The notes: generated from the sequence alone by a model not told the origin. 64,000 nucleotides of DNA from Tateyamaria sp. Alg231-49 (GCF_900143535.1 NZ_FRFA01000003.1:62001-126000); one strand, 5' to 3'. Numbered from the stretch's first letter, positions 42,619-51,857 are shown. Numbers and translations: made by a program.

Positions 42619-43503
42619 ATGAAATATATGGTTGGGACAACGGCACACGGGCCAGCTGTCTACGGTGTTGAGGGCGAAAAAGCCATTAATTTAACGGCGT
42701 TGGACGCATCTGTCGGCACCGATTTGATTGGCCTCATCAACGATCCGGCGTTAGCGGAATCCGTGGCCGCCAAAATGGCTGACGCCCCATCGGTGCCGGT
42801 GTCGTCGATCACCCCTGCCCTGCCCGTCGCACCGCCCGGTACGATCATTTGCCTTGGCCTCAACTATACCGACCACATCAAAGAAGGCGGGTACGAAATT
42901 CCAGACTACCCTGCTCTGTTCATGCGTGGAAAGAACTCGATCATGGCCGCAGGCAGTCCTTTGGTGCGCCCCGCCTGCTCAATACAGCTGGACTATGAGG
43001 CTGAGTTGATGCTGATCATCGGCAAAGGCGGACGCCATATCGCGGAAGAAGACGCGCTTGATCACGTCTTTGGCTACACCGTTTTCAACGATGGGTCGGT
43101 GCGCGACTATCAACGCAAAACGCATCAATGGACCCCGGGCAAGAACTTTGACCAGACGGGCGCAATCGGCCCGTTTGTTGTCACTCCGGATGACCTGCCT
43201 GCCGGTGCAAGCGGCCTTAAAATCGAAAGCCGCGTGGGGACTGAGATTTTGCAATCCTCCAATACAGGCAACATGATCTGGTCCGCGGCCAAGACCATTG
43301 CCACGATTTCTGAATACACCACCCTCGAACCCGGCGATCACATCGCCCTTGGCACTCCTCCCGGTGTGGGTCACGCCAAAAAACCAAACCCGCGCTGGCT
43401 GGTTCCGGGAGAAGTCGTCGACATCGAAATCGAAGGGATCGGAATCTGTTCGAACCCTATCATGGACGAGGCTGACTTTGCCCGCGGGGTAGCGGCAGAA
43501 TGA
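42619..43503 (+). CDS. Fumarylacetoacetate hydrolase family protein (second)
   Basis: A 294-aa FAH-fold enzyme: PPGTIICLGLNYTDHIKEGG, LDYEAELMLIIGKGGRHIAE with the metal-binding acidic residues, VRDYQRKTHQWTPGKNFDQT and GDHIALGTPPGVGHAKKP. It looks like an acylpyruvase/hydrolase-type member acting on ring-cleavage or keto-enol acids. It opens an operon with a nitroreductase-like gene, an OsmC-like gene, a TRAP transporter and an intradiol dioxygenase, so its substrate probably derives from an aromatic acid. ATG at 42619 with AAGGA. Confidence 0.87.
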   Translation: MKYMVGTTAHGPAVYGVEGEKAINLTALDASVGTDLIGLINDPALAESVAAKMADAPSVPVSSITPALPVAPPGTIICLGLNYTDHIKEGGYEIPDYPALFMRGKNSIMAAGSPLVRPACSIQLDYEAELMLIIGKGGRHIAEEDALDHVFGYTVFNDGSVRDYQRKTHQWTPGKNFDQTGAIGPFVVTPDDLPAGASGLKIESRVGTEILQSSNTGNMIWSAAKTIATISEYTTLEPGDHIALGTPPGVGHAKKPNPRWLVPGEVVDIEIEGIGICSNPIMDEADFARGVAAE

Positions 43504-44165
43504 ACGCGCCTACAGGCACCGAATTGGCCGCATTGCGCGCCAAGGCTCAGGAAAACCATCGCGACCTTCGGGCCCGGATTGGTCGCCTCTCTGACGATTC
43601 AATTGATCTAATCCTTCGCGACGCCCGTTCTCACTATAAGTGGACCGATAAACCGATCCCTGACGGGTTGCTTGAAGAGATCTTTGAGATCACGATCAAC
43701 GGCGCGACATCGATGAACACGCTGCCTGCGCGGTTCGTGTTTGTGAAATCGCCCGAGGGTAAAGAACGGTTGGCCAAATCGTTGAAACCGGCGAATGTCG
43801 CCAAGATGGCGGGCGCGCCGGTCACGGCCATCATCGCCTACGATATGGACTTTTGGCACCATCTGCCCGACCTGTTTCCGCACGAAGATCGCCGCCACTT
43901 GTTTGATGGTAAGGACGACTATGTGGCCGATACGGCCTACAGAAACGGAACCTTGCAAGGCGCCTACTTCATGATCGCCGCGCGCGCCGTCGGGCTGGAC
44001 GTTGGGGCCATGTCCGGTTTTTCCAACGCTATCGTGGACGAAGAGTTTTTCTCGGGCACTACCCTCAAATCGAATTTTTTGTGCAACATTGGGTATGCCG
44101 ATGAAACAGCGCTGTTCCAAAAGTTGCCGCGTTTTGAATTTGACCAAGTCTGCTCATACGCCTGA
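43500..44165 (+). CDS. Nitroreductase family protein, RutE-like
   Basis: A 221-aa FMN-dependent nitroreductase-fold protein. The RutE/HadB-like features are visible: ILRDARSHYKWTDKPIPDGL, NGATSMNTLPARFVFVKS, YRNGTLQGAYFMIAARAVGL and MSGFSNAIVDEEFF, then FLCNIGYAD. RutE reduces malonic semialdehyde to 3-hydroxypropionate; other members act on aldehydes or nitro compounds. ATG at 43500 overlaps the preceding stop by four bases. The divergent malonate operon makes a malonic semialdehyde substrate attractive but unproven. Confidence 0.85.
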   Translation: MNAPTGTELAALRAKAQENHRDLRARIGRLSDDSIDLILRDARSHYKWTDKPIPDGLLEEIFEITINGATSMNTLPARFVFVKSPEGKERLAKSLKPANVAKMAGAPVTAIIAYDMDFWHHLPDLFPHEDRRHLFDGKDDYVADTAYRNGTLQGAYFMIAARAVGLDVGAMSGFSNAIVDEEFFSGTTLKSNFLCNIGYADETALFQKLPRFEFDQVCSYA

Positions 44166-44177
44166 GGGGGGATAACC

Positions 44178-44636
44178 ATGGCTGTAAAAATGAAAACTGT
44201 CGTCACCTATCGTGCGACCGCCGCCTGTCCAACCCACGCGCGGACTGAGATCCCGGTACGCGACCTGAACGTCGTGATTGACGAACCGGTTGAGCGGGGC
44301 GGCACCAATTTGGGCCCTTCTCCGACCGAGACAGCCATGACGGCGCTGATCGCTTGCACAAACGTGATCGGCCACAAGAACGCCAAACGTCTTGGTGTGG
44401 ATCTGGGCAAGGTCACAATCGATGCAGACGCGAAATTCGACCGTCGCGGTGTGCTGATGGAAGAAGAGATCGACGTACCGTTCCCGGCCATCACCCTGAC
44501 CGTCAATTGCACGACGACAGCAAGTCAATCCAATCTGGACAGCGTAGGCCAGGAAACAGCCAAGTATTGCGCCATCTCGAAACTGTTCGAGGCGGCCGGT
44601 ACAGATCTGACCGTAAACTGGGTGAAAACACCCTAA
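44178..44636 (+). CDS. OsmC family protein
   Basis: A 152-aa OsmC/Ohr-fold protein: GGTNLGPSPTETAMTALIACTNVIGH contains the first active-site Cys in helix 2, and KYCAISKLFEAAGT the second in the C-terminal helix. Members reduce organic hydroperoxides. The gene is 12 bp after the nitroreductase gene and before the TRAP system, so it is probably co-transcribed and may protect from oxidative by-products or act on pathway intermediates. The start is ATG 44178 with a GAGGGGG site upstream. Confidence 0.86.
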   Translation: MAVKMKTVVTYRATAACPTHARTEIPVRDLNVVIDEPVERGGTNLGPSPTETAMTALIACTNVIGHKNAKRLGVDLGKVTIDADAKFDRRGVLMEEEIDVPFPAITLTVNCTTTASQSNLDSVGQETAKYCAISKLFEAAGTDLTVNWVKTP

Positions 44637-44679
44637 AAAATCAGCGAGGCACCCGCCTCATTCTTTGGGAGGAGAAAAC

Positions 44680-45753
44680 ATGATCAACTGGACAAAAAAC
44701 ACCCTGATGGGGGCCACACTCGCGGCGATGACGGCACTGCCCGTCGCTGCGCAAGAAACCGTTTCGGCGGTAGTGATCGACGGTTATCCGGATCGCGCGC
44801 TTTGGGTCAAAGAGTTCACCAACTTCTTTATCCCTGAAGTAGACAAGCGGCTGGCAGAGACCGGCGCTTACAAGATGAACTGGCAGGAAAACTACGGCGG
44901 TTCCATCGTTAAACCCAAGGGCGTGCTGGAAGGTGTGCAACTGGGTCTGGGCGATATTGGCATCGTGACCACGATTTTCCACTCTTCCAAGCTGCCTAGC
45001 CAAGGTATCTCCGGGTCGACCCCGTTTGTAGCCACAGACGCCCGCGCGGTTGCCAAAGCGGTTGACGAAATTGCCCGCGAATTCCCCGCGATGAACAACG
45101 AATTCGCAGCGCAAAACCAAGTCTATCTCGCGACAGGCGTGGTTCTGGATACCTATCAGGTGTTCTGCTCTTCCGAGGTATCTTCGGTCTCTGATCTCGA
45201 AGGTAAAAAGATTGCAGGCGCCGGTCTGAACCTACGTTACCTTGAAGGGATCAAGGACGCCGCCGGTGTCCGCGGCGGTTTGACCGACTTCTACAACATG
45301 GTGCAAACCGGTCTTGTGGACTGCGCGATGCTGTGGCCCGAAGCTGCCAAGACTTTCAAAATCGCCGAAGTGGCCCCCTATATGCTGCGCGTCGATCTGG
45401 GCGCTGTGAACTCCAAAACGATCACAGTGAATGCTGACTATTGGGCCAAGTTGCCTGACGCGGTCAAAGAAGCGCTGCAAGCGGTCGCTATCGATTACCG
45501 CGACCACGTTGCAGGCATCGCAATGGATCGCGCAGAAGCGTCCCGTGCAGCCTATGAGGAACAAGGTGGCACGATCGTTGAAGTGTCCGCCGAGGACCGT
45601 GCTGCATGGGCCAACGCCATGCCCAACGTCGCTCAAGAATGGGCTACCAACCTCAACGAACGGGGTGAAGCAGGCACAGAGATGCTGGCCGCCTATATGG
45701 GCAAGCTGGCTGACGCGGGCTTTACTCCCGTGCGCGACTGGACGGCGAATTAA
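44680..45753 (+). CDS. TRAP transporter substrate-binding protein (system 2)
   Basis: A 357-aa periplasmic protein of the DctP group. Signal peptide MINWTKNTLMGATLAAMTAL-PVAAQ, mature protein from ETVSAVVIDGYPDR. Features of the fold: NYGGSIVKPKGVLEGVQLGL, GKKIAGAGLNLRYLEGI and TDFYNMVQTGLVDCAMLW. Its low similarity to the system 1 and system 3 proteins suggests a different ligand, possibly an aromatic or other acid for the ring-cleavage gene in the same operon. ATG at 44680 behind GGGAGGAG. Confidence 0.9.
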   Translation: MINWTKNTLMGATLAAMTALPVAAQETVSAVVIDGYPDRALWVKEFTNFFIPEVDKRLAETGAYKMNWQENYGGSIVKPKGVLEGVQLGLGDIGIVTTIFHSSKLPSQGISGSTPFVATDARAVAKAVDEIAREFPAMNNEFAAQNQVYLATGVVLDTYQVFCSSEVSSVSDLEGKKIAGAGLNLRYLEGIKDAAGVRGGLTDFYNMVQTGLVDCAMLWPEAAKTFKIAEVAPYMLRVDLGAVNSKTITVNADYWAKLPDAVKEALQAVAIDYRDHVAGIAMDRAEASRAAYEEQGGTIVEVSAEDRAAWANAMPNVAQEWATNLNERGEAGTEMLAAYMGKLADAGFTPVRDWTAN

Positions 45754-45783
45754 GCCAACTGCGACCTGAAAAGGGGCCTACTT

Positions 45784-46317
45784 ATGCTCAAGTCTGCTTT
45801 TGCGGGCCTCTCACGGGTCGCCAACGCCCTTGCGATCACCACCAACACGCTTGGCACGCTTGTCGTGCTGGCCCTGGTGGTGGTCCTCAACGTCGACGTC
45901 ATTGCGCGCGGGCTGTTTGATGCACCGCTCAAAGGCACCTACGAAATGGTGCAATTTTCGGTGGTCCTGATCGTGTTCCTTCAACTGCCTGATGTGGTCC
46001 GAGTAGATCGGCTGACCCGCTCGGACGGGTTTCTGAGCCTGATTGGATCAAAGCGACCGGGTGTTGCAGCAAACATGCGTCGGATCATCAACGCGGTATC
46101 AGCCATTTTGATGGGCCTGATCGCCTACATCACATTCCCCGAATTCCTGCACATGTGGGAAACCAACGACTATTTTGGCGTGCCCGGCCTGTTCACCTTG
46201 CCCTGGTGGCCGGTCAAGCTGGTCATCACCGTCGGCACCGCCCTGTCGTGCCTGATCTTTCTGATCAAAGTGGTCTCAGCCCAGGACCGCCCCGACCTTG
46301 AAGAGGCCCGCTCATGA
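45784..46317 (+). CDS. TRAP transporter small permease (system 2)
   Basis: A 177-aa DctQ-type permease: helix TNTLGTLVVLALVVVLNVDVIARGLF near residues 18-43, EMVQFSVVLIVFLQLPDVVR, then INAVSAILMGLIAYITF and WPVKLVITVGTALSCLIFLI. It begins 30 bp after the periplasmic protein gene. The ATG of the large permease overlaps its stop (ATGA), so the two are coupled. The usual four-helix arrangement is complete. Confidence 0.9.
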   Translation: MLKSAFAGLSRVANALAITTNTLGTLVVLALVVVLNVDVIARGLFDAPLKGTYEMVQFSVVLIVFLQLPDVVRVDRLTRSDGFLSLIGSKRPGVAANMRRIINAVSAILMGLIAYITFPEFLHMWETNDYFGVPGLFTLPWWPVKLVITVGTALSCLIFLIKVVSAQDRPDLEEARS

Positions 46318-47618
46318 CCCCCATTGAGATTGGCCTGATCTCGGTCATCGCCATCGTTTTCTTGATTTATGCGGGCGTCTACATTCCCATCGCCTTGGGC
46401 GTGGTGTCCTTTGTATCCATCTGGCTGATGCGGGACAATTTCACGCTGGCCCTAAACCTGCTGAAAATCGCGGTCGGCGATTCAGCGATGGAGTACAGTT
46501 TCGCCACCATTCCACTGTTTACCTTTATGGGACTCATAGTCTCCAAGGCGGGGCTGGGGCGTGACATTTACGAAGTCATGACGATGCGGTTCCGCAAAGT
46601 AAAAGGTGGGATCGGGATGGCGACAGTGGGCGCAAACGCAGTCTTTGCTGCTGTAACCGGGTCCTCCATCGCGTCGGCTTCGGTGTTCACCAAGGTATCC
46701 GTGCCGCAGATGATCGCGCAGGATTACAACCCGCGCTTTGCTGTTGGCGTGGTTGCCGGGTCGTCGGTTCTGGGGATGATCATTCCGCCCTCAGCCATGC
46801 TGATCATTTATTCCTTTGTGGCCGAACAATCTGTGGGCGACATGTTCCTTGCAGGTGTCATCCCCGGCATCATGCTGGCCGTCGCCTATGTCGGCGCGAT
46901 CTGGGCCATGGGGCGCTACACCCCCAATTTTGTCGGCGGCCGCGTCGTGGAAGACACCGAGTGGATGAGCCCGGGCGAGATCGCTTCAAAGACATTGCCG
47001 ACAGTTGGCCTGATCATCATCGTATTGGGCGGCATCTACACAGGCTGGCTCACTGCGGTTGAGGCCGGGGCCGCCGGCGCCATGGTCGCCTTGATTATCG
47101 CGCTGGTACGCCGGTCCATGGACGCACGCACGTTCTGGGATGCGCTGCTTGAAACTGGCCACATCACTGCCGCCATTCTGTTCCTGATCACTGCCGCCTC
47201 AATCTACAGCCGGATGTTGGGGCTGGCCGGGTTGCCCAATCAACTCCAGGACCTGCTTGCAGGCAGCGAGGCGTCGTTCTGGGCGATCATGTTGCTCTAC
47301 GTCTTGTTGATGCTGTTCCTTGGCACGCTGCTCGACACCGCCTCGATCATTCTGATCGTTGTGCCGCTGTTTCTGCCGCTGGCCGAGGCGCTGGATATGT
47401 CCCTGATCTGGTTTGGGATCATCACCGTTGTTGGCGCCGAAATTGGCCTGCTCACGCCGCCTCTGGGCATCTCGTGTTTCGTGATCAAATCGACGCTCAA
47501 TGATGACCGTATCAGCCTCAAAGACGTATTCATGGGCGCCCTGCCTTTTGCTTTCGTGATGCTGATCGTGTTGTTTATCCTGATCGAGTTTCCGATCCTC
47601 AGCCTCGCCCTCATCTAA
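46314..47618 (+). CDS. TRAP transporter large permease (system 2)
   Basis: A 434-aa DctM-type permease of standard length with about 12 membrane segments. Motifs: AYAGVYIPIALGVV-like start, FAAVTGSSIASASVFTKVS, MIIPPSAMLIIYSFVAEQS and LGTLLDTASIILIVVPLFLP, TPPLGISCFVIKS. It is followed by the dioxygenase gene (11-bp gap). Imports the pathway substrate together with the DctQ- and DctP-type proteins. Confidence 0.93.
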   Translation: MTPIEIGLISVIAIVFLIYAGVYIPIALGVVSFVSIWLMRDNFTLALNLLKIAVGDSAMEYSFATIPLFTFMGLIVSKAGLGRDIYEVMTMRFRKVKGGIGMATVGANAVFAAVTGSSIASASVFTKVSVPQMIAQDYNPRFAVGVVAGSSVLGMIIPPSAMLIIYSFVAEQSVGDMFLAGVIPGIMLAVAYVGAIWAMGRYTPNFVGGRVVEDTEWMSPGEIASKTLPTVGLIIIVLGGIYTGWLTAVEAGAAGAMVALIIALVRRSMDARTFWDALLETGHITAAILFLITAASIYSRMLGLAGLPNQLQDLLAGSEASFWAIMLLYVLLMLFLGTLLDTASIILIVVPLFLPLAEALDMSLIWFGIITVVGAEIGLLTPPLGISCFVIKSTLNDDRISLKDVFMGALPFAFVMLIVLFILIEFPILSLALI

Positions 47619-47629
47619 GGAGTTCTGAC

Positions 47630-48499
47630 ATGCGCACCGTCACCAAGGACAACATCACCGACGTCTTCAAAGGCTACATGTCTGACAAAATGGATCCGCG
47701 CATGCGGGAAGTCATGGGCTCACTCGTCACGCACCTGCATGACTTTGCCCGGGAAACCAACCTGACCCACGACGAATGGCGCGCAGGCATCGCGTTTCTG
47801 GAAGGCTGCGCCGCGATTGAAACCGAGGACCGCCACGAATTCATTCTGACCTCGGATGTACTGGGCCTGTCTTCTCTGGTGGACATGCTGCATTCCAACC
47901 CAGCCGCGACCTCATCTTCGGTGCTAGGGCCTTTTCACGTGTCAGGCGCTCCACCTCTGCCCGTTGGCGGCGATATGAAGCGCGACTTCGGTGGCCCGAT
48001 TCTGCTGGCCGAAGGGGTGGTCAAAGACATCGATGGCAACCCGATCCCCGGCGCGACCATCGACATCTGGCAAACAGCCCCCAATGGCCTCTACGCCAGC
48101 CAGGATGACGCACAGGACACCTATTCCTTCCACGGTCTGCAAACAGTCGGCGCGGACGGGCGTTACGCGTTCACAACCGTCAAACCAGTGGAATACACCG
48201 TGCCTACAGACGGGCCCGTCGGAGACATCCTGAATGCCTGCGGTCGCCATCCTTGGCGCCCCTCGCACCTGCACTACATCGTTGAGGCCGAAGGCTTCAG
48301 TCCACTCGTCACCGAGATTTTCCCAGACGATGACCCCTACCTTGACGAAGACACTGTCTTTGGCGTGCGATCAGATCTGGTGATGACTTACAAGGAACGC
48401 CCCGCCGAAGAGTTTCCCGACGGTATGGTGATCTCAGACAAGGTAAATGAACCGTTCCTGTACGTCGAATTTGACGTGATCCTTTCGCGCAAGGACTGA
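47630..48499 (+). CDS. Intradiol ring-cleavage dioxygenase, hydroxyquinol 1,2-dioxygenase-like
   Basis: A 289-aa non-haem Fe(III) dioxygenase with an N-terminal helical dimerisation domain (residues about 1-95) and a C-terminal catalytic barrel. Iron ligands are visible as Tyr in NGLYASQDD, Tyr in GRYAFTTVKP, and two His in RPSHLHYIVEA. The whole fits hydroxyquinol or catechol 1,2-dioxygenase. I prefer hydroxyquinol because of length and the sequence LGPFHVSGAPPLPVGGDM, but it is not certain. No maleylacetate reductase or hydroxylase is present in the window. Start ATG at 47630 with AAGGAG. Confidence 0.85.
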   Translation: MRTVTKDNITDVFKGYMSDKMDPRMREVMGSLVTHLHDFARETNLTHDEWRAGIAFLEGCAAIETEDRHEFILTSDVLGLSSLVDMLHSNPAATSSSVLGPFHVSGAPPLPVGGDMKRDFGGPILLAEGVVKDIDGNPIPGATIDIWQTAPNGLYASQDDAQDTYSFHGLQTVGADGRYAFTTVKPVEYTVPTDGPVGDILNACGRHPWRPSHLHYIVEAEGFSPLVTEIFPDDDPYLDEDTVFGVRSDLVMTYKERPAEEFPDGMVISDKVNEPFLYVEFDVILSRKD

Positions 48500-48890
48500 C
48501 TCATGGCGCTCATTTTGGATCGCTCAGGCTGATGGAACCCGGTTTAGGCTGGGGACGATCATCACTGTGTCGGACGGGACGCAAAAGTCCTTTCTCCTGC
48601 AGGCGCGATGCACCCGTCGGTGATGACCGACAATCAGCTGACTCTTTCCAACGCGTTCTTCTGGCTAGCGGTAGCCTCGGGCGCCGCAGCCAATAATTCC
48701 ATCGGGCTCTAGCCCAAATTCCAAGACAGAAGGCAGGAGCGGACTGCCTGCAGGTCTCGCCACGGCCTAAGGTAAAAGAGTGCAGAGCTCGTATGCGGCT
48801 CCAATTGGCGCACTGATCCCGCTTGACGAAAAGGCCAGCAACGCTGACACCTTGTGCCAAGTACATCGCAGCCACCCAAAGGACGCCGCC
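48500..48890. other. 391-bp gap with no supported gene
   Basis: Contains the short inverted repeat GGGCTCTAGCCC and stop-containing frames. The plus frame that opens at 48780 runs into the flavoprotein gene but its first 37 codons have no start signal. A minus-strand open frame through here has odd composition and no start, so I read it as noise. Confidence 0.4.
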
Positions 48891-50489
48891 ATGAGCCGCT
48901 ATAGCCTTCTCTATGCATCCGTCGCTCTGACGCTGCTCAGTCTGATTGCCCTGTTCTGGTCCGGATGGATGATCCTGTTCGTGGCACTGTTTGCGGCGCT
49001 CACAGCCCTTGGTATTTACGATTTGACGCAACCCAGCCATTCGATCCTGCGCAACTATCCAATCATGGGTCATCTGCGCTTCCTCTTCGAAGGCATCCGC
49101 CCCGAAATCCGCCAATACCTAATGGAAAGCGATCAGGACGAAGAGCCGTTTTCGCGCGACCAACGTTCTCTAATCTATCAGCGCGCCAAAGGGGTCGAAG
49201 ACAAACGTCCCTTCGGCACCCAGCAGCGTGTGTACGATTCCGGCTACGAATGGATCACCCACTCTATTGTCCCCAAGCACCTGACAGATCATGATTTCAG
49301 GGTGCGTGTTGGTGGCCCGGACTGCAAAGCGCCCTATGAGGCGTCGATCTACAACATCTCAGCCATGAGTTTTGGCTCCATGTCGGCCAACGCAATCCTT
49401 GCGCTCAACACCGGGGCACAAAAAGGCGGGTTCGCCCATGATACGGGTGAAGGAGGCATAAGCCGCTATCATCGCGAAGGCGGAGGCGATCTGATCTGGC
49501 AATTGGGATCAGGGTATTTCGGTTGTCGCACCCATGAGGGCGCGTTTGACGTTGATAAGTTCACCCAACAAGCAAGCAACCCGCAGGTCAAAATGATCGA
49601 GGTCAAACTGAGCCAAGGTGCCAAACCTGGCCATGGTGGCGTGCTGCCTGCCTCAAAGATCACGCCCGAGATTGCCGAGGCCCGCGATATTCCCATGGGT
49701 CAGGATTGCGTATCGCCCGCTGCACATCCGGAGTTTTCAACCCCTATCGAGATGATGCAGTTCATCGGAAAGTTACGAGAAAATTCCCACGGCAAGCCTG
49801 TTGGGTTCAAACTGTGCATCGGGCACCGCCGCGAATTCATGTGCATGGTAAAGGCGATGCTAGAGACCAAGATCGTCCCTGACTTCATCGTGATTGACGG
49901 CAAGGAAGGTGGCACAGGCGCGGCACCGTTGGAATTTGCCAACCACGTCGGAATGCCATTGGTCGAGGGGCTGACCTTTGCCCACAACACATTGCGCGGT
50001 GCAGGTCTGCGCGATCAGATCAAAATCGGGGCATCGGGCAAGATCGTGTCTTCGTTCGATATCTCGAAAATGCTCGCCCTTGGGGCGGATTGGGCGAATT
50101 CGGCGCGCGGCTACATGTTTGCGATCGGCTGCATTCAGGCACAGGCGTGCCACACCAATCACTGCCCCGTCGGGGTCGCAACACAGGACCCAATGCGCCA
50201 ACGCGCACTGGTCGTGCCCGACAAGGCCGAGCGGGTCTACAGGTTCCACACAAACACCCTCAAGGCTCTTGCAGAAATGACAGGTGCCGCCGGTCTGTCC
50301 CATCCCAATGATTTTCGCCCGCACCACCTGCTCATGCGCGAAGGGGATCGCAACATGGTCACCGGACAAGAAGTCTATCCTTATCTCGCCGAAGGGTTTT
50401 TGCTACGGGATGAAGAAGACGAGTACGGCTATTTGATGCGGTGGAACCGGGCGCGGGCCGACAGTTTTGAACCCATCGACATAGAGTAG
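48891..50489 (+). CDS. Membrane-anchored glutamate-synthase-like FMN/Fe-S protein
   Basis: A 532-aa protein related to the FMN-binding domain of glutamate synthase. Two hydrophobic segments near residues 5-22 and 24-42 (LLYASVALTLLSLIALFWSG, ILFVALFAALTALGIY) precede a long (beta-alpha)8 barrel with IYNISAMSFGSMSANAIL, GEGGISRYHREGGGDLIWQL, and MIEVKLSQGAKPGHGG. A three-Cys cluster motif (CIQAQACHTNHCPVGVATQDP region) would bind Fe-S. No glutaminase domain is present, so it is not a complete GltB. The ATG at 48891 has AAAGGA upstream. Role of these stand-alone proteins is unknown. Confidence 0.88.
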   Translation: MSRYSLLYASVALTLLSLIALFWSGWMILFVALFAALTALGIYDLTQPSHSILRNYPIMGHLRFLFEGIRPEIRQYLMESDQDEEPFSRDQRSLIYQRAKGVEDKRPFGTQQRVYDSGYEWITHSIVPKHLTDHDFRVRVGGPDCKAPYEASIYNISAMSFGSMSANAILALNTGAQKGGFAHDTGEGGISRYHREGGGDLIWQLGSGYFGCRTHEGAFDVDKFTQQASNPQVKMIEVKLSQGAKPGHGGVLPASKITPEIAEARDIPMGQDCVSPAAHPEFSTPIEMMQFIGKLRENSHGKPVGFKLCIGHRREFMCMVKAMLETKIVPDFIVIDGKEGGTGAAPLEFANHVGMPLVEGLTFAHNTLRGAGLRDQIKIGASGKIVSSFDISKMLALGADWANSARGYMFAIGCIQAQACHTNHCPVGVATQDPMRQRALVVPDKAERVYRFHTNTLKALAEMTGAAGLSHPNDFRPHHLLMREGDRNMVTGQEVYPYLAEGFLLRDEEDEYGYLMRWNRARADSFEPIDIE

Positions 50490-50632
50490 CATTGGCCTGC
50501 CAACCCTATGACGTCCGGCTTGGCTGAAAAAAACATTCGCAACTGGATTGCGCGGTGTCGGATTTGCCATGGCGCGCGCATCAAAGCTGGGCTTAGGTGC
50601 AGATTGAACATACGCGAACAGGAGCCCGCGAG

Positions 50633-51793
50633 ATGCACTTTGGCCTCAGTGACGAACAAGAGATGATCGTCTCGACCGTGCGCAGTTTTGTCGAGAACGA
50701 AATCTACCCGCATGAGGCAGAAGTCGAGCGGACAGGCGAAGTGCCGAACGGGCTGGGCGAGGCGATCAAACAAAAGGTCATTGATCTCGGCTTTTATGCC
50801 TGCAACTTTCCTGAATCCGTTGGCGGCGCGGGCCTCAGTCACGTGGATTTCACATTGGTTGAACGCGAGTTGGGCCGTGGCTCTATGGCGCTTACCCACT
50901 TCTTTGGCCGCCCGCAAAATATCCTGATGGCCTGCGAGGGCGAACAACGCGAGCGCTATTTGCTGCCAGCAGTGCGCGGCGAACGGATGGACGCGCTGGC
51001 CATGACCGAACCCGGCGCAGGCTCGGATGTGCGCAGCATGAAATGCAGCGCGGTACGGGATGGTGGCGATTGGGTCATCAACGGGTCCAAGCACTTCATC
51101 TCTGGCGCAGATCACGCGGATTTCTTCATCGTATTCATCGCCACAGGCGAGAATGACACCCCCAAAGGCCCCAAGAAACGGATTACGACGTTTCTGGTGG
51201 ATCGCGGCACACCGGGGTTTGAGGTGCGCGACGGCTACAATTCTGTCAGCCATCGGGGATACAAAAACTGCATTCTCGATTTCGACGATTGCCGCCTGCC
51301 CGATGCCCAAGTGTTGGGCGAGGTAGACGGCGGTTTCGCAGTGATGAACGAATGGCTTTACGCCACGCGGATCACGGTCGCCGCCTTTTCTGTGGGCCGT
51401 GCGCGTCGATGTTTTGACTATGCCCTGAACTACGCCGCCGAGCGCAAACAGTTTGGCCAGCAAATCGGCAAGTTTCAGGGTGTCGGATTTCAGATTGCCG
51501 ACATGATCACCGAAATCGACGCGGCCGACTGGCTGACGCTGGCAGCCGCATGGCGGTTGGATCAGGGCTTGCCTGCCAACCGTGAGATCGCGAGCGCGAA
51601 AGTCTACGCCTCCGAAACACTCGCGAGGGTCACGGATGCGACATTGCAGATTTATGGCGGGATGGGCTTGATGGATGACTTCCCGATCGAGAGGTTCTGG
51701 CGCGATGCGCGCGTCGAACGGATCTGGGACGGCACAAGCGAGATCCAGCGTCACATTATCGCGCGCGATCTGTTGCGCCCCCTCGGGGCCTGA
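50633..51793 (+). CDS. Acyl-CoA dehydrogenase
   Basis: A 386-aa FAD-dependent acyl-CoA dehydrogenase: LSDEQEMIVSTVRSFVENEI, MTEPGAGSDVRSMKC at the FAD-binding loop, VSHRGYKNCILDFDDCRLPD, RKQFGQQIGKFQGVGFQ and YGGMGLMDDFPIERFWRDA, RVERIWDGTSEIQRHIIARD. Likely start ATG 50633 with AGGA nine bases away, dropping 12 codons. It is the first gene of an operon with an ADP-forming acyl-CoA synthetase, a DJ-1 type gene and a CaiD-like gene, which together look like a CoA-dependent oxidation pathway for an organic acid, not identified. Confidence 0.92.
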   Translation: MHFGLSDEQEMIVSTVRSFVENEIYPHEAEVERTGEVPNGLGEAIKQKVIDLGFYACNFPESVGGAGLSHVDFTLVERELGRGSMALTHFFGRPQNILMACEGEQRERYLLPAVRGERMDALAMTEPGAGSDVRSMKCSAVRDGGDWVINGSKHFISGADHADFFIVFIATGENDTPKGPKKRITTFLVDRGTPGFEVRDGYNSVSHRGYKNCILDFDDCRLPDAQVLGEVDGGFAVMNEWLYATRITVAAFSVGRARRCFDYALNYAAERKQFGQQIGKFQGVGFQIADMITEIDAADWLTLAAAWRLDQGLPANREIASAKVYASETLARVTDATLQIYGGMGLMDDFPIERFWRDARVERIWDGTSEIQRHIIARDLLRPLGA

Positions 51794-51857
51794 GATGAAT
51801 TCCGTCTGGGCTGGACCCGCCCAGCGAGATGAAGCCGGACCAACATGAGGGCGTGGC

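Noticed and set aside
48510-49115. 201-codon minus-strand frame
   Set aside because: It overlaps the flavoprotein gene start and has no ribosome binding site or recognisable family.
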